From: Marinobacter pelagius
GTDB lineage: Bacteria; Pseudomonadota; Gammaproteobacteria; Pseudomonadales; Oleiphilaceae
Direction: 5' to 3'
Assembly: GCF_003315345.1 (NCBI RefSeq)
Contig: NZ_QNRO01000019.1
Location: forward strand, 23,591-87,590
Length of the DNA stretch: 64,000 nucleotides
Shown here: piece after piece, positions 8,609 to 17,051 of the stretch
How positions within the stretch are numbered: position 1 is the stretch's first letter
Layout: each line of letters opens with the position of its first letter
Made by a program: the position numbers and the translations under genes
The notes under the pieces: model-generated
Database searches by the model: none
The model's input: the letters and a program-made list of their open reading frames with translations, nothing else
What the model was told of the DNA's origin: nothing

Positions 8609-9325
8609 TTAGCCTTCCAACGCTGTTTTCTGGATTTCAAACAACTGCTCGATGCCCCGTTTTGCCAGGGTCAGCATGCTGTCCAGTTCTGACTGTTCAA
8701 ATGGTGCGCCTTCAGCCGTTCCCTGGATTTCGATGAAGCCACCCCTGTCGGTCATGATGACGTTCATGTCGGTTTCGGCCTCGGAGTCTTCAGGGTAGTC
8801 CAGATCGACTACCGGCGTTCCCTTGTAAACACCTACGGAAAGTGCCGCCACCATCTGCTTGAGCGGGGAGGCTTTAATGCGCTTTTCCGCCACCAGGTAG
8901 TTCAGAGCATCCACCAGGGCGACGCAGCCGCCGGTGATTGCCGCGGTGCGGGTGCCGCCGTCGGCCTGGATGACGTCGCAGTCGACGGTGATGGTGTGTT
9001 CGCCCAGGGCGGAGAGGTCGACGGCAGCGCGCAGGGAGCGGCCGATCAGGCGCTGGATTTCGACGGTGCGTCCGCCCTGTTTGCCGCGGGCGGCTTCCCG
9101 GCCCATGCGGCTGCCGGTGGAGCGGGGCAGCATGCCGTATTCGGCGGTGATCCAGCCTTTGCCTTCGCCGCGGAGGAAGGGAGGTACCTTGTTTTCGACG
9201 GAGGCGGTGCAGATCACTTTGGTGTCCCCGAATTCCACCAGCACGGAACCTTCGGCATGGCGGGTGTAGTTACGGGTGATTCGGACGTCTCTGGGTTGCT
9301 CGGGCGTTCTGCCGCTTGGTCGCAT
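8609..9325 (-). CDS. rph: Ribonuclease PH
   Basis: A 238-residue phosphorolytic 3'-exoribonuclease that trims tRNA 3' ends. The ATG at 9325 gives the canonical N-terminus [20 protein letters not shown] and the usual length; a 31-residue upstream extension is not family-like. Visible signatures include [20 protein letters not shown], the basic stretch [20 protein letters not shown] and the phosphate/active-site region [20 protein letters not shown]. It is divergent from yicC, as in many gammaproteobacteria. Confidence 0.96.
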   Translation of the reverse strand: MRPSGRTPEQPRDVRITRNYTRHAEGSVLVEFGDTKVICTASVENKVPPFLRGEGKGWITAEYGMLPRSTGSRMGREAARGKQGGRTVEIQRLIGRSLRAAVDLSALGEHTITVDCDVIQADGGTRTAAITGGCVALVDALNYLVAEKRIKASPLKQMVAALSVGVYKGTPVVDLDYPEDSEAETDMNVIMTDRGGFIEIQGTAEGAPFEQSELDSMLTLAKRGIEQLFEIQKTALEG

Positions 9326-9514
9326 AGTGTGTCCTGTAGTTGAATCTGAATGTCCGGACTCGGGTCCGGGCGGGGGTAATGAAAGGACAGCGAGTATAAC
9401 ACGCTCACCGGATAACACAGGTGGATCGTTCCTGCCTCTTTGGTCGGGTTCGCCGCAACTGTTAAGAGCCTGTTAAACTCCGGTGATCTGCCAAACATGA
9501 TGATTGGAGCCGAT

Positions 9515-10381
9515 ATGATCCGGAGTATGACTGCCTTTGCCCGGAAGGATGCCCGTGGAGACTGGGGCACCCTGACCTGCGAGATTCGCACCGTGAACCA
9601 TCGTTACCTGGAGCCGTCGTTCCGGTTGCCGGAAGCGTTCCGGGAACTGGAAAACAAGTTTCGGGAGGGGCTGCGCAAGGGCCTGAAGCGGGGCAAGGTG
9701 GACATCTCCATGCGGCTTCAGTCCGCCGAGAACACCGCCCAGAGCTTCGAGGTCAGTGACGAGATGGCGAAAGCGGTGAATGACGCCGCCAACCATATCA
9801 ACCGGATGCTGGATAACCCGGCCCACATCAGCGCTCTCGATATTCTTCGCTGGCCCGGTGTGCTGTCGGTGCCGGAGCAGGACTACAGTGCCGCACGGGA
9901 GGCAGCGGCAGAGCTGTTTGCCGATACCGTGGCTGAGCTGGTTACTGTTCGTGAGCGGGAAGGGGAACGGCTGCGTCCTTTGTTCGAGGACCGCCTGGAG
10001 ACCATGGCCAGGCTGGTGGCGGATGTTCGCGCCCGGATGCCGGAATTGCTGGAAGCCCAGGAGCGTAACTTGCGGGAACGGTTCGAAAAGGCCGGTGTGG
10101 AGCTGGATCCTGACCGGATCGCCCAGGAAATGGTCATGTTGGCCCAGAAAAGCGATGTGGCCGAAGAGCTGGATCGCCTCGATGCCCACATCGGCGAAGT
10201 TTCGGATACTCTGAAGCGGGATGACGCGATTGGCCGTCGCCTGGATTTCCTGATGCAGGAGCTGAATCGGGAGGCCAATACCCTGAGCAGCAAGAGCATC
10301 GATGCCGATGTCACGCGTGCAGCTGTGGACCTCAAGGTGCTGATCGAGCAGATGCGGGAGCAGGTGCAGAATATTGAGTGA
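9515..10381 (+). CDS. yicC: YicC/YloC family endoribonuclease
   Basis: The product has 288 residues, the usual length for the family. ATG at 9515 is chosen because TTGGAG precedes it and it gives the conserved start MIRSMTAFARKD. The N-terminal YicC-like domain (EIRTVNHRYLEPSFRLPE) is followed by the C-terminal DUF1732 region ending in GRRLDFLMQELNREANTLSS KS. YicC proteins are recently recognised RNases linked to small-RNA turnover. In Pseudomonas the next gene is gmk; here it is an integrase, so this gene marks the left edge of the accessory region. Confidence 0.92.
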   Translation: MIRSMTAFARKDARGDWGTLTCEIRTVNHRYLEPSFRLPEAFRELENKFREGLRKGLKRGKVDISMRLQSAENTAQSFEVSDEMAKAVNDAANHINRMLDNPAHISALDILRWPGVLSVPEQDYSAAREAAAELFADTVAELVTVREREGERLRPLFEDRLETMARLVADVRARMPELLEAQERNLRERFEKAGVELDPDRIAQEMVMLAQKSDVAEELDRLDAHIGEVSDTLKRDDAIGRRLDFLMQELNREANTLSSKSIDADVTRAAVDLKVLIEQMREQVQNIE

Positions 10382-10486
10382 TGTTCTTGGGGGTTCGACG
10401 TTGTTCTTGATGGCATTATAAATCAAATAGTTATGTAATTTTGACGCTCATAATGTTCGTGTAAGTTCTGCCAAGTTTGGGTAGTG

Positions 10487-10496
10487 ATGGGTAGTA
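10487..10496 (+). other. Candidate left attachment repeat
   Basis: ATGGGTAGTA occurs here as the second unit of a tandem GGGTAGTGATGGGTAGTAG upstream of the integrase, and once more at 37547-37556 in the same orientation, near the far end of the BREX island. Ten bases is short, so this is only a candidate boundary. Confidence 0.3.
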
Positions 10497-10497
10497 G

Positions 10498-10555
10498 ATT
10501 GGGGAGTATTTTCTCGCTATATTGTATCGGCGAGATTGTACTCCCCAATTTTTTT
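10498..10555 (+). terminator. Terminator-like stem-loop just upstream of the integrase
   Basis: An 11-bp outer stem (10498-10508 with 10539-10549) and an inner TCTCGC/GCGAGA stem (10512-10517 with 10530-10535) are followed by seven T residues. The structure ends only 12 bases before the integrase GTG. It could stop read-through from yicC, or act in the integrase leader as an attenuator. Confidence 0.7.
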
Positions 10556-10566
10556 AAGGCAGGAAA

Positions 10567-11808
10567 GTGGGCAAGCTACACGACAAGACCGTCAAGAAAC
10601 TGATCAAAGAGAAGCCATCCGTGCGGCATGCCGATGGCAATGGTCTCTACCTCATGACCCCGAAGCGCGGCGATGCCTACTGGATGCTGCGCTATACCAC
10701 CCCAGCTACCAAGCTCCGGCGCGAATACACCATCGGCAAGGTGGACGACTGGTCATTGGCCGACGCCCGTGATGAGGCGGCGAAGCTGAGGTTGGCGATC
10801 AAGCGTGAGGGTGCTGACCCGGTTCAGGAGCGGCAGAAGGTCAACCAAAACCCCTTCAAAACGCTCAATGACCTGTACGCGGACTACTACGAGCTTCGCA
10901 AACGAGAAATCGCGTCCCACCATAAAGAGAATAGCCTGTACGAGCGTGAGGTCGCCTGGCGCATCGGAAAGGTGGAACTTGAAAAGATCCGACCAGTGGA
11001 TATCAGTGAAATCCTGCGGGACGTGGCCACTGGCTATGACGACAATAAGCCCCGCCCAACCCTATCAAATGATTTGATGCGCCTGCTGAGGAACCTGTTT
11101 GATCATGGCATCAAACTGGACGTCACCAGGTTCAATCCAGCCTCGCCATTCCGTCCCAGGGACGCCGGCGGGGAGGAGAAGGCCGCCAACTACCCAATGA
11201 ATGAAGACGAAGTCACCGAGTTCTTCACCAAACTCCGGGTGATTCCGGCGCAGTTCAGCCGTGAAAACTACCTGGCCTGTGCTTTGTTGATTGCGACCTG
11301 TACGAGAAAAATGGAGCTGCTGGCAGCGCCTTGGTCGGAATTCGATCTGGAGAACCGTATCTGGTACCTGCCCGAGGAAAGGACCAAAAAGAGAAGGGCC
11401 ATCGATATCCCGTTGGCGGAGCCCGCCGTGGAATGGCTGAATGAGCTGAAGGTACGTTCCTGCGGTAGTGAGTGGGTATTTCCAGCTCGCAGGATCAGTA
11501 AAAAAGCACGGACGCCGTTTGTGTGTGAAAACACGCTGAACCATGCGCTCAAGAAACTCTTTGAGAAAAAGTTCTTTTCGTTCGACAAGCGCCGCGTCCA
11601 CGATCTGCGTGGCACGGCCAGGACGAAGCTGGGCAAGCTTGGTTTTGATGACAATCTGGCTCAGCGCTGCCTGAATCAACTGCCCGGCAACCGGACGGAC
11701 CGGGTTTATAACAAGCATGCGTACTTTGAAGAGCGAAGAGCGGCTCACGAGGCGCTCTGCGAGTGGCTGGCGCCCATCGTGAGAGGTGAAGTCAGCTCTG
11801 GAGGGTAA
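10567..11808 (+). CDS. P4-type tyrosine integrase
   Basis: A 413-residue site-specific recombinase that would integrate and excise the island. It starts at GTG with GGCAGGAAA upstream. The N-terminal DUF4102-like arm-binding domain contains VRHADGNGLYLMTPKRGDAYWMLRY and SLADARDEAAKLRLAIKREGADP. A SAM-like core-binding domain and the C-terminal catalytic domain follow. Catalytic residues are visible as the Arg in CTRKMELL, the HxxR pair in VHDLRGTARTKLG and the tyrosine in RVYNKHAYFEERR. The reading frame is intact. It converges with an alpA-like gene across a small hairpin. Confidence 0.93.
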   Translation: MGKLHDKTVKKLIKEKPSVRHADGNGLYLMTPKRGDAYWMLRYTTPATKLRREYTIGKVDDWSLADARDEAAKLRLAIKREGADPVQERQKVNQNPFKTLNDLYADYYELRKREIASHHKENSLYEREVAWRIGKVELEKIRPVDISEILRDVATGYDDNKPRPTLSNDLMRLLRNLFDHGIKLDVTRFNPASPFRPRDAGGEEKAANYPMNEDEVTEFFTKLRVIPAQFSRENYLACALLIATCTRKMELLAAPWSEFDLENRIWYLPEERTKKRRAIDIPLAEPAVEWLNELKVRSCGSEWVFPARRISKKARTPFVCENTLNHALKKLFEKKFFSFDKRRVHDLRGTARTKLGKLGFDDNLAQRCLNQLPGNRTDRVYNKHAYFEERRAAHEALCEWLAPIVRGEVSSGG

Positions 11809-11829
11809 AGGGGCCAGATCAGGCCCCTT
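11808..11829. terminator. Small bidirectional hairpin between integrase and alpA-like gene
   Basis: AAGGGGCC (11808-11815) pairs with GGCCCCTT (11822-11829) over a 6-base loop. It overlaps the integrase stop and the end of the opposing gene. Only a weak T-rich tail follows on the plus strand. Confidence 0.5.
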
Positions 11830-12061
11830 GTTGCTCAATCCAGGCCAACAGATCCGACAGGCGCCAGGCCACTGAGTTGCATCCCAGCTTGAGTCGTGCC
11901 GGAGCCACTCGCTTTCGTTCCAAGGTCCACCACTGCGTCCGGCTGACGGCTGTAATCGCTCGACGGTCCGACTCCCGAACCAGCCGCTCACACTGTCCAG
12001 AACGAGCCAGCAGCTTGGCGCGCACCTCCTCCGAAGGCGGACTGAAGGTCTTGTTACTCAT
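11819..12061 (-). CDS. AlpA-family phage/island regulatory protein
   Basis: An 80-residue DNA-binding protein of the AlpA (prophage CP4-57 regulator) type. The core RRAITAVSRTQWWTLERKRV APARLKLG is a MerR/Xis-like winged helix, and SVAWRLSDLLAWIEQQ matches the usual C-terminal end of AlpA. In P4-like elements AlpA activates integrase or excision functions. Its ATG overlaps the end of the DUF927 gene by 8 bases, so the two are translationally linked in one minus-strand operon. Confidence 0.85.
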   Translation of the reverse strand: MSNKTFSPPSEEVRAKLLARSGQCERLVRESDRRAITAVSRTQWWTLERKRVAPARLKLGCNSVAWRLSDLLAWIEQQGA

Positions 12062-13778
12062 TCTCCGTTACCTCCGAATCAACACTGGGATAAGTGGGAA
12101 ACTGGGAAAGTCCATCTCCATCCGGTAGCGCTTCCCAATACGCCTTGATGCGATCAGGCCACAGGGCGAAAAAACGCTCCGATCGATCCCGTAGCTTGAT
12201 TTTCATGGTGCCACGGCTCTGTTCATTGGTTTCCAGGAAATCTCTCTGGATCAGCGGCTCAATTTCCCGGGTGTATCGACTTCGAAGGCCAAGCTCCTTG
12301 ATAAGAGTATTTTTGGGTATCAGCCACTGCGTCTCACCGGCCACTTTGCGTCGCAGACCAATTGCTCTTCCGTAATCCCCCCGCTCTATGTCAACGAGAC
12401 GGTGATTCCATTTGTAAATAGCATCGCGAAGGCGGGCCAACAGGCGGTACTCCTCCGAATTGAAGATGTGACCCCGGCTCCGAAGCCAGGCTCCAACGAC
12501 TTGGTGTACTGCTCGAACCGACTCCGCTTCCGTCCAGGGGAGGAGATAGTTCCGACATGCCAGGCATAGTGCAGCGGTGATCAGTGCGAACCGCCTGATC
12601 ACTCGGACGACTTGCGAAGCCATATGAGGGGTCTTCCATTGCTCCGTCAACCGGGCAACCTCATTCTGGATGTAGCTGGGTAGGTCATTCACATCTTCTG
12701 TAAGACGCTCGAGCCAGTGCCGGAACAGTGTGCCGTGGTAGTGCCCGGTACGGCTTTTCAACGTGTCCACGAACTCTTGGGCACTGTTGAATCCATGCAA
12801 CTTGTCAAAGGCTCCAAACCTCCCAAAAATCGGAATCTCGACAAGTCGGGTTTCTTGGCCGGCTTTAACCGACTTGCCTATTTCCTGAAATACTTCCGAT
12901 AGCCATACCTCACCGGTACTTAAAGCCAGAGTTCGCCAGTGCGTTTGTGCAGTAAGGTCCCCTGATATATTCGCACGCAACTTACTGGCACCGGTCATTA
13001 TATGATACGTCGCTACATCGACATCTTCCGGGCGCGCCAGGCCAATTTCATCCAATGCCAGCAACATGTCATTGTGCTCAGCAGCCACGGCTGCCAAGCC
13101 ATTGGCAGTCGATACCCAGTTCCGCACAAACGTTGGTGCACCACACACGCTCGCGGCCGCCTGCAGTAGTGTCGTTTTACCGCTGGAGCTATTGCCGCCG
13201 AAGTGAAAAGCCCCATTTTCAATCTCCGCATGCTTCAGCAGTGGTGCCGCAAGGGCTACCCCAATGCTGAACATCGCCAGCGGGTTGCCCTCACACAGCT
13301 TCCCCACTTGAGCTTGCCAATCCTGGAGAGAACCGTTTTCCTGAAGTAGAGGGGAGGTTGATAGCTGCCCGACGAAGTAGTGCTGCTCATCCGCCTGACC
13401 TGCCGTCCAGCTACTCGTCGCGAAGATGGGGCCGTGCCAACCTGTACGGTCGACGGTTGTGGCCGGCGGCGCCTTTGCCATTTCCTCAAGCAGGTAGCGT
13501 TGTAGTCGTGCCCAACTGATATTGCCAGGCTCCAGCGGATAGCCGCTGTCCACGAGCAGCTCCCGTATCTGTCGGGCGTTATCGCCGTTCAGGTTGCGCG
13601 CATACACCACCTCGCGGAGCAGGACGTTGTCCATATTTTTCCACTGCAGCAGCGCACCGTGACCGTGCTTCTTGTTGGAGAGTCGGGTTCTGGCAATAAC
13701 CTCAATCCATCCACCAACTCTTTGCCATTCATCAGAGCTGAAGCAGTACAGGCCAGAGTCTCTCAATTGAAATTTCAT
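12054..13778 (-). CDS. DUF927 domain ATPase of a mobile element
   Basis: A 574-residue protein of the DUF927 family, common in P4-like satellites and genomic islands and thought to be a helicase-like replication ATPase. A Walker A motif, FGGNSSSGKTTLLQ, lies near residues 192-205 and a Walker B-like MLLALDEIGLARPED near 238-252. ATG at 13778 is preferred because GGAGGGG sits 3-9 bases ahead; a GTG at 13793 that overlaps the upstream stop is an alternative. The C-terminus encodes LSQFPTYPSVDS, whose DNA contains a 25-base sequence repeated in inverse orientation at 37514-37538. It sits between two AlpA-like genes. Confidence 0.85.
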   Translation of the reverse strand: MKFQLRDSGLYCFSSDEWQRVGGWIEVIARTRLSNKKHGHGALLQWKNMDNVLLREVVYARNLNGDNARQIRELLVDSGYPLEPGNISWARLQRYLLEEMAKAPPATTVDRTGWHGPIFATSSWTAGQADEQHYFVGQLSTSPLLQENGSLQDWQAQVGKLCEGNPLAMFSIGVALAAPLLKHAEIENGAFHFGGNSSSGKTTLLQAAASVCGAPTFVRNWVSTANGLAAVAAEHNDMLLALDEIGLARPEDVDVATYHIMTGASKLRANISGDLTAQTHWRTLALSTGEVWLSEVFQEIGKSVKAGQETRLVEIPIFGRFGAFDKLHGFNSAQEFVDTLKSRTGHYHGTLFRHWLERLTEDVNDLPSYIQNEVARLTEQWKTPHMASQVVRVIRRFALITAALCLACRNYLLPWTEAESVRAVHQVVGAWLRSRGHIFNSEEYRLLARLRDAIYKWNHRLVDIERGDYGRAIGLRRKVAGETQWLIPKNTLIKELGLRSRYTREIEPLIQRDFLETNEQSRGTMKIKLRDRSERFFALWPDRIKAYWEALPDGDGLSQFPTYPSVDSEVTENE

Positions 13779-13789
13779 TTGCCCCTCCG

Positions 13790-13990
13790 TCACAACCGAT
13801 CCAGCCAGTTTCTAACATCCTGGATCCGAAACCTGACGGCTCGACCTTGCGGGTTTGGCTTGATGGGGGCGGGGAAGCGACCTGATCGGACGTATCGACG
13901 TAGCGTGGCTTGCGATAGCTGAGTGACGGCGCACACTTCTTCGTATGTGAGCAAGCGCTCGTTGGTCTCGCTAGAAAACATGTGTTTCAT
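13790..13990 (-). CDS. AlpA/excisionase-like helix-turn-helix protein
   Basis: A 66-residue MerR-type winged-helix protein: LLTYEEVCAVTQLSQATLRR, then YVRSGRFPAPIKPNPQGRAV, then RFRIQDVRNWLDRL. This is the classic layout of AlpA and Xis-like proteins of integrative elements. AGGAGTAGATA precedes the ATG. It heads the minus-strand operon that continues with the DUF927 and second AlpA genes. It may be the excisionase partner of the integrase or the repressor of the operon. Confidence 0.85.
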   Translation of the reverse strand: MKHMFSSETNERLLTYEEVCAVTQLSQATLRRYVRSGRFPAPIKPNPQGRAVRFRIQDVRNWLDRL

Positions 13991-14727
13991 TATCTACTCC
14001 TGGTTCGTTGATTAACGGCAGGAGTGATTATTAGTAATCAGGAGTCAGGACCAGAACCGTGAAATTGGCCATTTTGGGCGCAAAGAGAAAAAAATTATAA
14101 CTAGATGAAATTAAAGGTTAACTTCTGTCATTAAGGCGATTTTCATGGGAGCCTCATCGGTTTACGAGCAAAATCTGGCGAAATGTAAGCAATCGCTGTT
14201 ACCCGCCACCATCACGGCATCATTTTGTGAAGCGGTAATGCGCATTGACTTTCACATGTGAAAGTCAATGCTGGACGTGATCAAAACAGCCTCTTAAAGA
14301 GCCTTTTCGAGGCCCTGTTATTTTACGGGGCATGTCCATATCACAACGGGGCTCCAAAAGGTCTCTTCCAAGCCCTTTGTAAGTGCCCCGAGGAAGTAGC
14401 GGGAATTGTCGTAGCGACGACAGTCAGTCCGGTTCCATCAAGCCACCGGATACCGGTGTTTTCACTGAGGTGGGAGGCCAGGGTCCCAAATAAATAATGG
14501 AGCGCGGATCCTTCAGCCCATGCGAGCTATTTCATGGCGCGTGGGAGCGCAGCGGCAAAGTCCCAAATCAGGTAGTCACGTGGACAGGAATTGGAAAGGT
14601 CCCATGGCTTGGAGGAAGGAATCTGCCTCCGCCCCCGCCTTTGTGTCCAAAAAGGACAAAAGCACATGGCAGCTCAAAGCACTCGACGGATTACGATTGT
14701 TGGCAAATCCATAGCGAGGAGCCAGCC
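13991..14727. other. Long intergenic region with palindrome; possible transfer origin
   Basis: No convincing gene is seen in these 737 bases. They hold an A/T-rich promoter-like stretch near 14080-14110, a 30-bp perfect palindrome at 14242-14271 and three nearby GTCCCA motifs (about 14483, 14560 and 14599), two of them extended to GTCCCAAAT. In SXT/R391-type elements oriT lies directly upstream of mobI, and a MobI-like gene follows here, so oriT function is a reasonable but untested guess. A 79-codon frame at 14258-14497 has no family features. Confidence 0.35.
14242..14271. repeat. 30-bp perfect palindrome
   Basis: GCATTGACTTTCACA at 14242-14256 is followed immediately by its exact complement at 14257-14271, with no loop. 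Such a long perfect dyad is typical of a dimeric protein site or a DNA-processing site rather than a terminator; no T-run follows. Confidence 0.9.
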
Positions 14728-15330
14728 ATGAGCAAACGAATGACTCACCAGGAAATCTGCGAAGAGTGGGAGGCGGTCAGCCGAGCCCAAAATGTGAACC
14801 ACCAACGTGGTATCAAAGCCGCCATAACGCAATGCCGTCAGTTTCTGACGGCGATTCACCAGCAAGCGGACGTGGAGCAAGCAAGGTACCGCTATCTGGC
14901 GCAGCGGCTCTGTGATCACTTCTGGTCCCACAACATGGCTCATCGTACCGACAAGACACCCGGCTATCCCGGGCACTTCGGCTGCCGCGTTCGACTCAGA
15001 AAAAGAAAACTGGAATTGTCCTGGTACTACAACCGCTTTATCCCGAAGAAGAGTGGCGAGGGCCGATCAGTTTTCAGTGAGTACATCCGCAAAGAAGGTC
15101 GGTTCCGCTATCACAAACCGGCCTTCACGCGGGCACAGGACTGGGAGAAACCGCTCATCATGGAAACTGAGGACGGTTTTGAAATGTTGCGAAGGCTCAA
15201 TGCCAACCAGGCGGAGCTTTGTCGAATCGTGCGGAAAAGCGAGCGCCTCCTGAAAAATCTGGAGGAGCACCTCGGTGGACTGAAGGAGGCGACCAGCGGG
15301 AGTTCAAGCCCCTCCAACGAGGAGGGATGA
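14728..15330 (+). CDS. Possible MobI-like conjugative transfer protein
   Basis: The product has 200 residues. The ATG has GCGAGGAGCC upstream; the frame is open further 5' but that part is Pro-rich and unlike a protein start. It is basic, with helical ends and a central region containing HFGCRVRLRKRKLELSWYYN and RSVFSEYIRKEGRFRYHKPAF. The pattern of a beta-hairpin followed by WYxNRF and a VxSxxIxK segment recalls MobI(A/C) proteins of SXT and IncA/C elements, which are needed for oriT processing. That match is from memory and moderate. A short C-terminal helix is Lys/Leu-rich. It precedes the BREX operon on the same strand, 249 bases upstream. Confidence 0.45.
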   Translation: MSKRMTHQEICEEWEAVSRAQNVNHQRGIKAAITQCRQFLTAIHQQADVEQARYRYLAQRLCDHFWSHNMAHRTDKTPGYPGHFGCRVRLRKRKLELSWYYNRFIPKKSGEGRSVFSEYIRKEGRFRYHKPAFTRAQDWEKPLIMETEDGFEMLRRLNANQAELCRIVRKSERLLKNLEEHLGGLKEATSGSSSPSNEEG

Positions 15331-15459
15331 GGGCTGTTGGCGGTAAAAGGCATGCCGCTCACACCGCAGGTGTTGATTGCGTGGGGCTATTGATGGGATC
15401 GCCCAGATTTCAGGTGGCTATATATGCCGTTCTTTGCTGGTCTATCCGGGTCAAATCGG

Positions 15460-15488
15460 TTGAATGCAGCGTGGTACCTCTATATATT
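15460..15488 (+). promoter_or_regulatory. Candidate sigma-70 promoter of the BREX operon
   Basis: TTGAAT (15460-15465) and TATATT (15483-15488) are separated by exactly 17 bases, about 90 bases upstream of the first gene of the operon. It is the best consensus match in the 249-base gap, which contains no gene. Confidence 0.5.
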
Positions 15489-15579
15489 GATCAGTCAATG
15501 TAGTGTAGGGCTGTTCCGCCCATGAGACCGTGCCGCCTCAGATAAGGTGGCAACACCATCGCCCATAGGAAGCGAAAAC

Positions 15580-15789
15580 ATGGCCGAGATGGAAGATCGC
15601 TGGTTATCCGTAGACGAAATTGGCAAGCACCTCGGTGTCAGCAATGACACCGTGTACCGCTGGATCGACAAGCACGCAATGCCCGCCCACCGCATGGGGC
15701 GATTTTGGAAGTTCAAAAAAGTCGAAGTGGATGAGTGGGTCAAGGGCGGTGGAGCCGCTGAGACGAGCAAAGGTGAGCGTTCCGAATGA
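15580..15789 (+). CDS. Helix-turn-helix protein at the head of the BREX operon
   Basis: A 69-residue MerR/excisionase-type HTH protein: DRWLSVDEIGKHLGVSNDTV, then YRWIDKHAMPAHRMGRFWKF, then KKVEVDEWVKGG. This is the HTH_17 pattern. The ATG at 15580 follows TAGGAAGCG. Its stop overlaps the ATG of brxA in an ATGA, so it belongs to the operon. It is much smaller than the WYL-type BrxR regulators known from other BREX loci and may take the same role as a DNA-binding regulator. Confidence 0.8.
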   Translation: MAEMEDRWLSVDEIGKHLGVSNDTVYRWIDKHAMPAHRMGRFWKFKKVEVDEWVKGGGAAETSKGERSE

Positions 15790-16400
15790 CCCAAGGCCGG
15801 TATCGCATCTCCTTCACGTCCGGCAGCCTGTATCACCGCGAATCGGTGAAGTTGGCCGAGCTGTACCTGTCGCTCCGTGACTGGGAAGATGTGCGGACTC
15901 AAGCTCTACATGACAACCTGCTACAGGCCAGAACAGAAAGCACGGCAAAGCGCACCTGTAGAGAGGCGATTGCACGCCTGAAGACGTTGACCGAAAGCGA
16001 ACTGACTTTCCTGGCCGAGGCAAACCACCAGGACCAGGCTCACCTTCTGTGGGTTGCCGTGTGCCGCCTGTACCGCTTTATCGCGGACTTTGCGGTGGAA
16101 GTGCTACACGAACGGTTTGTCGCGATGAAGCTGGATCTCAGTTTTGAGGATTTCGATGCCTTCTATAACCGTAAATCGGAATGGCATGACGAACTGGATA
16201 ATGCCAGCGCCTCAACGCGCGATAAATTGCGGCAGGTCCTGTTCAGAATGCTGCGGGAGGCAGGGTTGTTAGCTAAGGACAAAACCATAAACGCAGTTCT
16301 GCTCAGCCCCAGGCTGGTTGAGTTGCTGCGTCAGAACAATCCTGACGAGTTTTTCTACTTCCCAGTCTATGAATCCGATATCAGGGGGATGTCAGCTTGA
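15786..16400 (+). CDS. brxA: BREX protein BrxA (DUF1819)
   Basis: A 204-residue member of the DUF1819 family, the first conserved protein of type 1 BREX. Features include RISFTSGSLYHRESVKLAEL at the start, TAKRTCREAIARLKTLTESE, and a C-terminal winged-helix-like stretch ending RLVELLRQNNPDEFFYFPVY. BrxA folds like the NusB-type RNA-binding protein family and binds DNA in studied systems; its exact defence step is unknown. It is translationally coupled to both neighbours by ATGA/TTGA overlaps. Confidence 0.92.
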   Translation: MTQGRYRISFTSGSLYHRESVKLAELYLSLRDWEDVRTQALHDNLLQARTESTAKRTCREAIARLKTLTESELTFLAEANHQDQAHLLWVAVCRLYRFIADFAVEVLHERFVAMKLDLSFEDFDAFYNRKSEWHDELDNASASTRDKLRQVLFRMLREAGLLAKDKTINAVLLSPRLVELLRQNNPDEFFYFPVYESDIRGMSA

Positions 16401-17008
16401 AAAAGGACATTGCCAAAATGCCGATGCAGGAGCGACTACAGCACCTGTTTAGCGTGGTTTCCGGCCAGCGGTTCCTGAACAAACAGGGACTGGGTAATGA
16501 AGTGCCTTTCTTCATCTGTCCCTACCGGCCTGAAGAAGCGGTCGAGATGGAGCGTCTTCAGCGGCAGTTGGTTAACCGGCTGGAGCAGGCGGGCATCCGG
16601 ATCCTGAGTATCAATCTGTACGACCTGGCCGTCGATATTTTGAAAGAAAGAGACATCTGGGAGCAGGTGTTGGAGCTCGAGCCCACGGTCTCAAAGGATC
16701 AGCTGAAAGAACTGCTACAGGGAGTGCTGGACCCGGAAGCCCATTTGGTGCCCGCTATTGCGGCAAAACTCCAGTCCGTTGAGTTTGACGTGCTGTTTCT
16801 CTCAGGGGTGGGCGAGGTTTTCCCCTACATACGCTCCCATAACGTGCTCAACAACTTGCAGAGCACCGCCAAAGACCAGCCAACGGTGATGTTCTTTCCG
16901 GGGTCCTATACCCACTCGCTGGAAACCGGTGCATCGCTGGATCTGTTCGGCAGGCTGCATGACGACAAGTACTACCGTGCGTTCAACATCTTTCATTACG
17001 AAGCCTGA
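16397..17008 (+). CDS. brxB: BREX protein BrxB (DUF1788)
   Basis: The product has 203 residues, DUF1788 family. It starts at TTG, overlapping the brxA stop codon as TTGA, with AGGGGG eight bases ahead. The conserved segments FFICPYRPEEAVEMERLQRQ, ILSINLYDLAVDIL, VLFLSGVGEVFPYIRSH and TVMFFPGSYTH are present. The fold is P-loop-like without an obvious Walker lysine. BrxB is essential for type 1 BREX methylation and defence in the tested systems, but its activity is unknown. The use of TTG may keep expression low relative to its neighbours. Confidence 0.92.
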   Translation: MKKDIAKMPMQERLQHLFSVVSGQRFLNKQGLGNEVPFFICPYRPEEAVEMERLQRQLVNRLEQAGIRILSINLYDLAVDILKERDIWEQVLELEPTVSKDQLKELLQGVLDPEAHLVPAIAAKLQSVEFDVLFLSGVGEVFPYIRSHNVLNNLQSTAKDQPTVMFFPGSYTHSLETGASLDLFGRLHDDKYYRAFNIFHYEA

Positions 17009-17051
17009 GCGGACGATACGATTCGAGGCGTAATCATTAAGGGAAAGTACA

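Noticed and set aside
14258..14497. 79-codon frame after the 30-bp palindrome
   Set aside because: It begins within the palindrome, lacks a ribosome site and has no protein-like pattern.
13991..15579. Retron msr-msd or other structured RNA for the PtuAB pair
   Set aside because: No reverse transcriptase gene exists in the island and the palindrome here has no retron-like a1/a2 arrangement.
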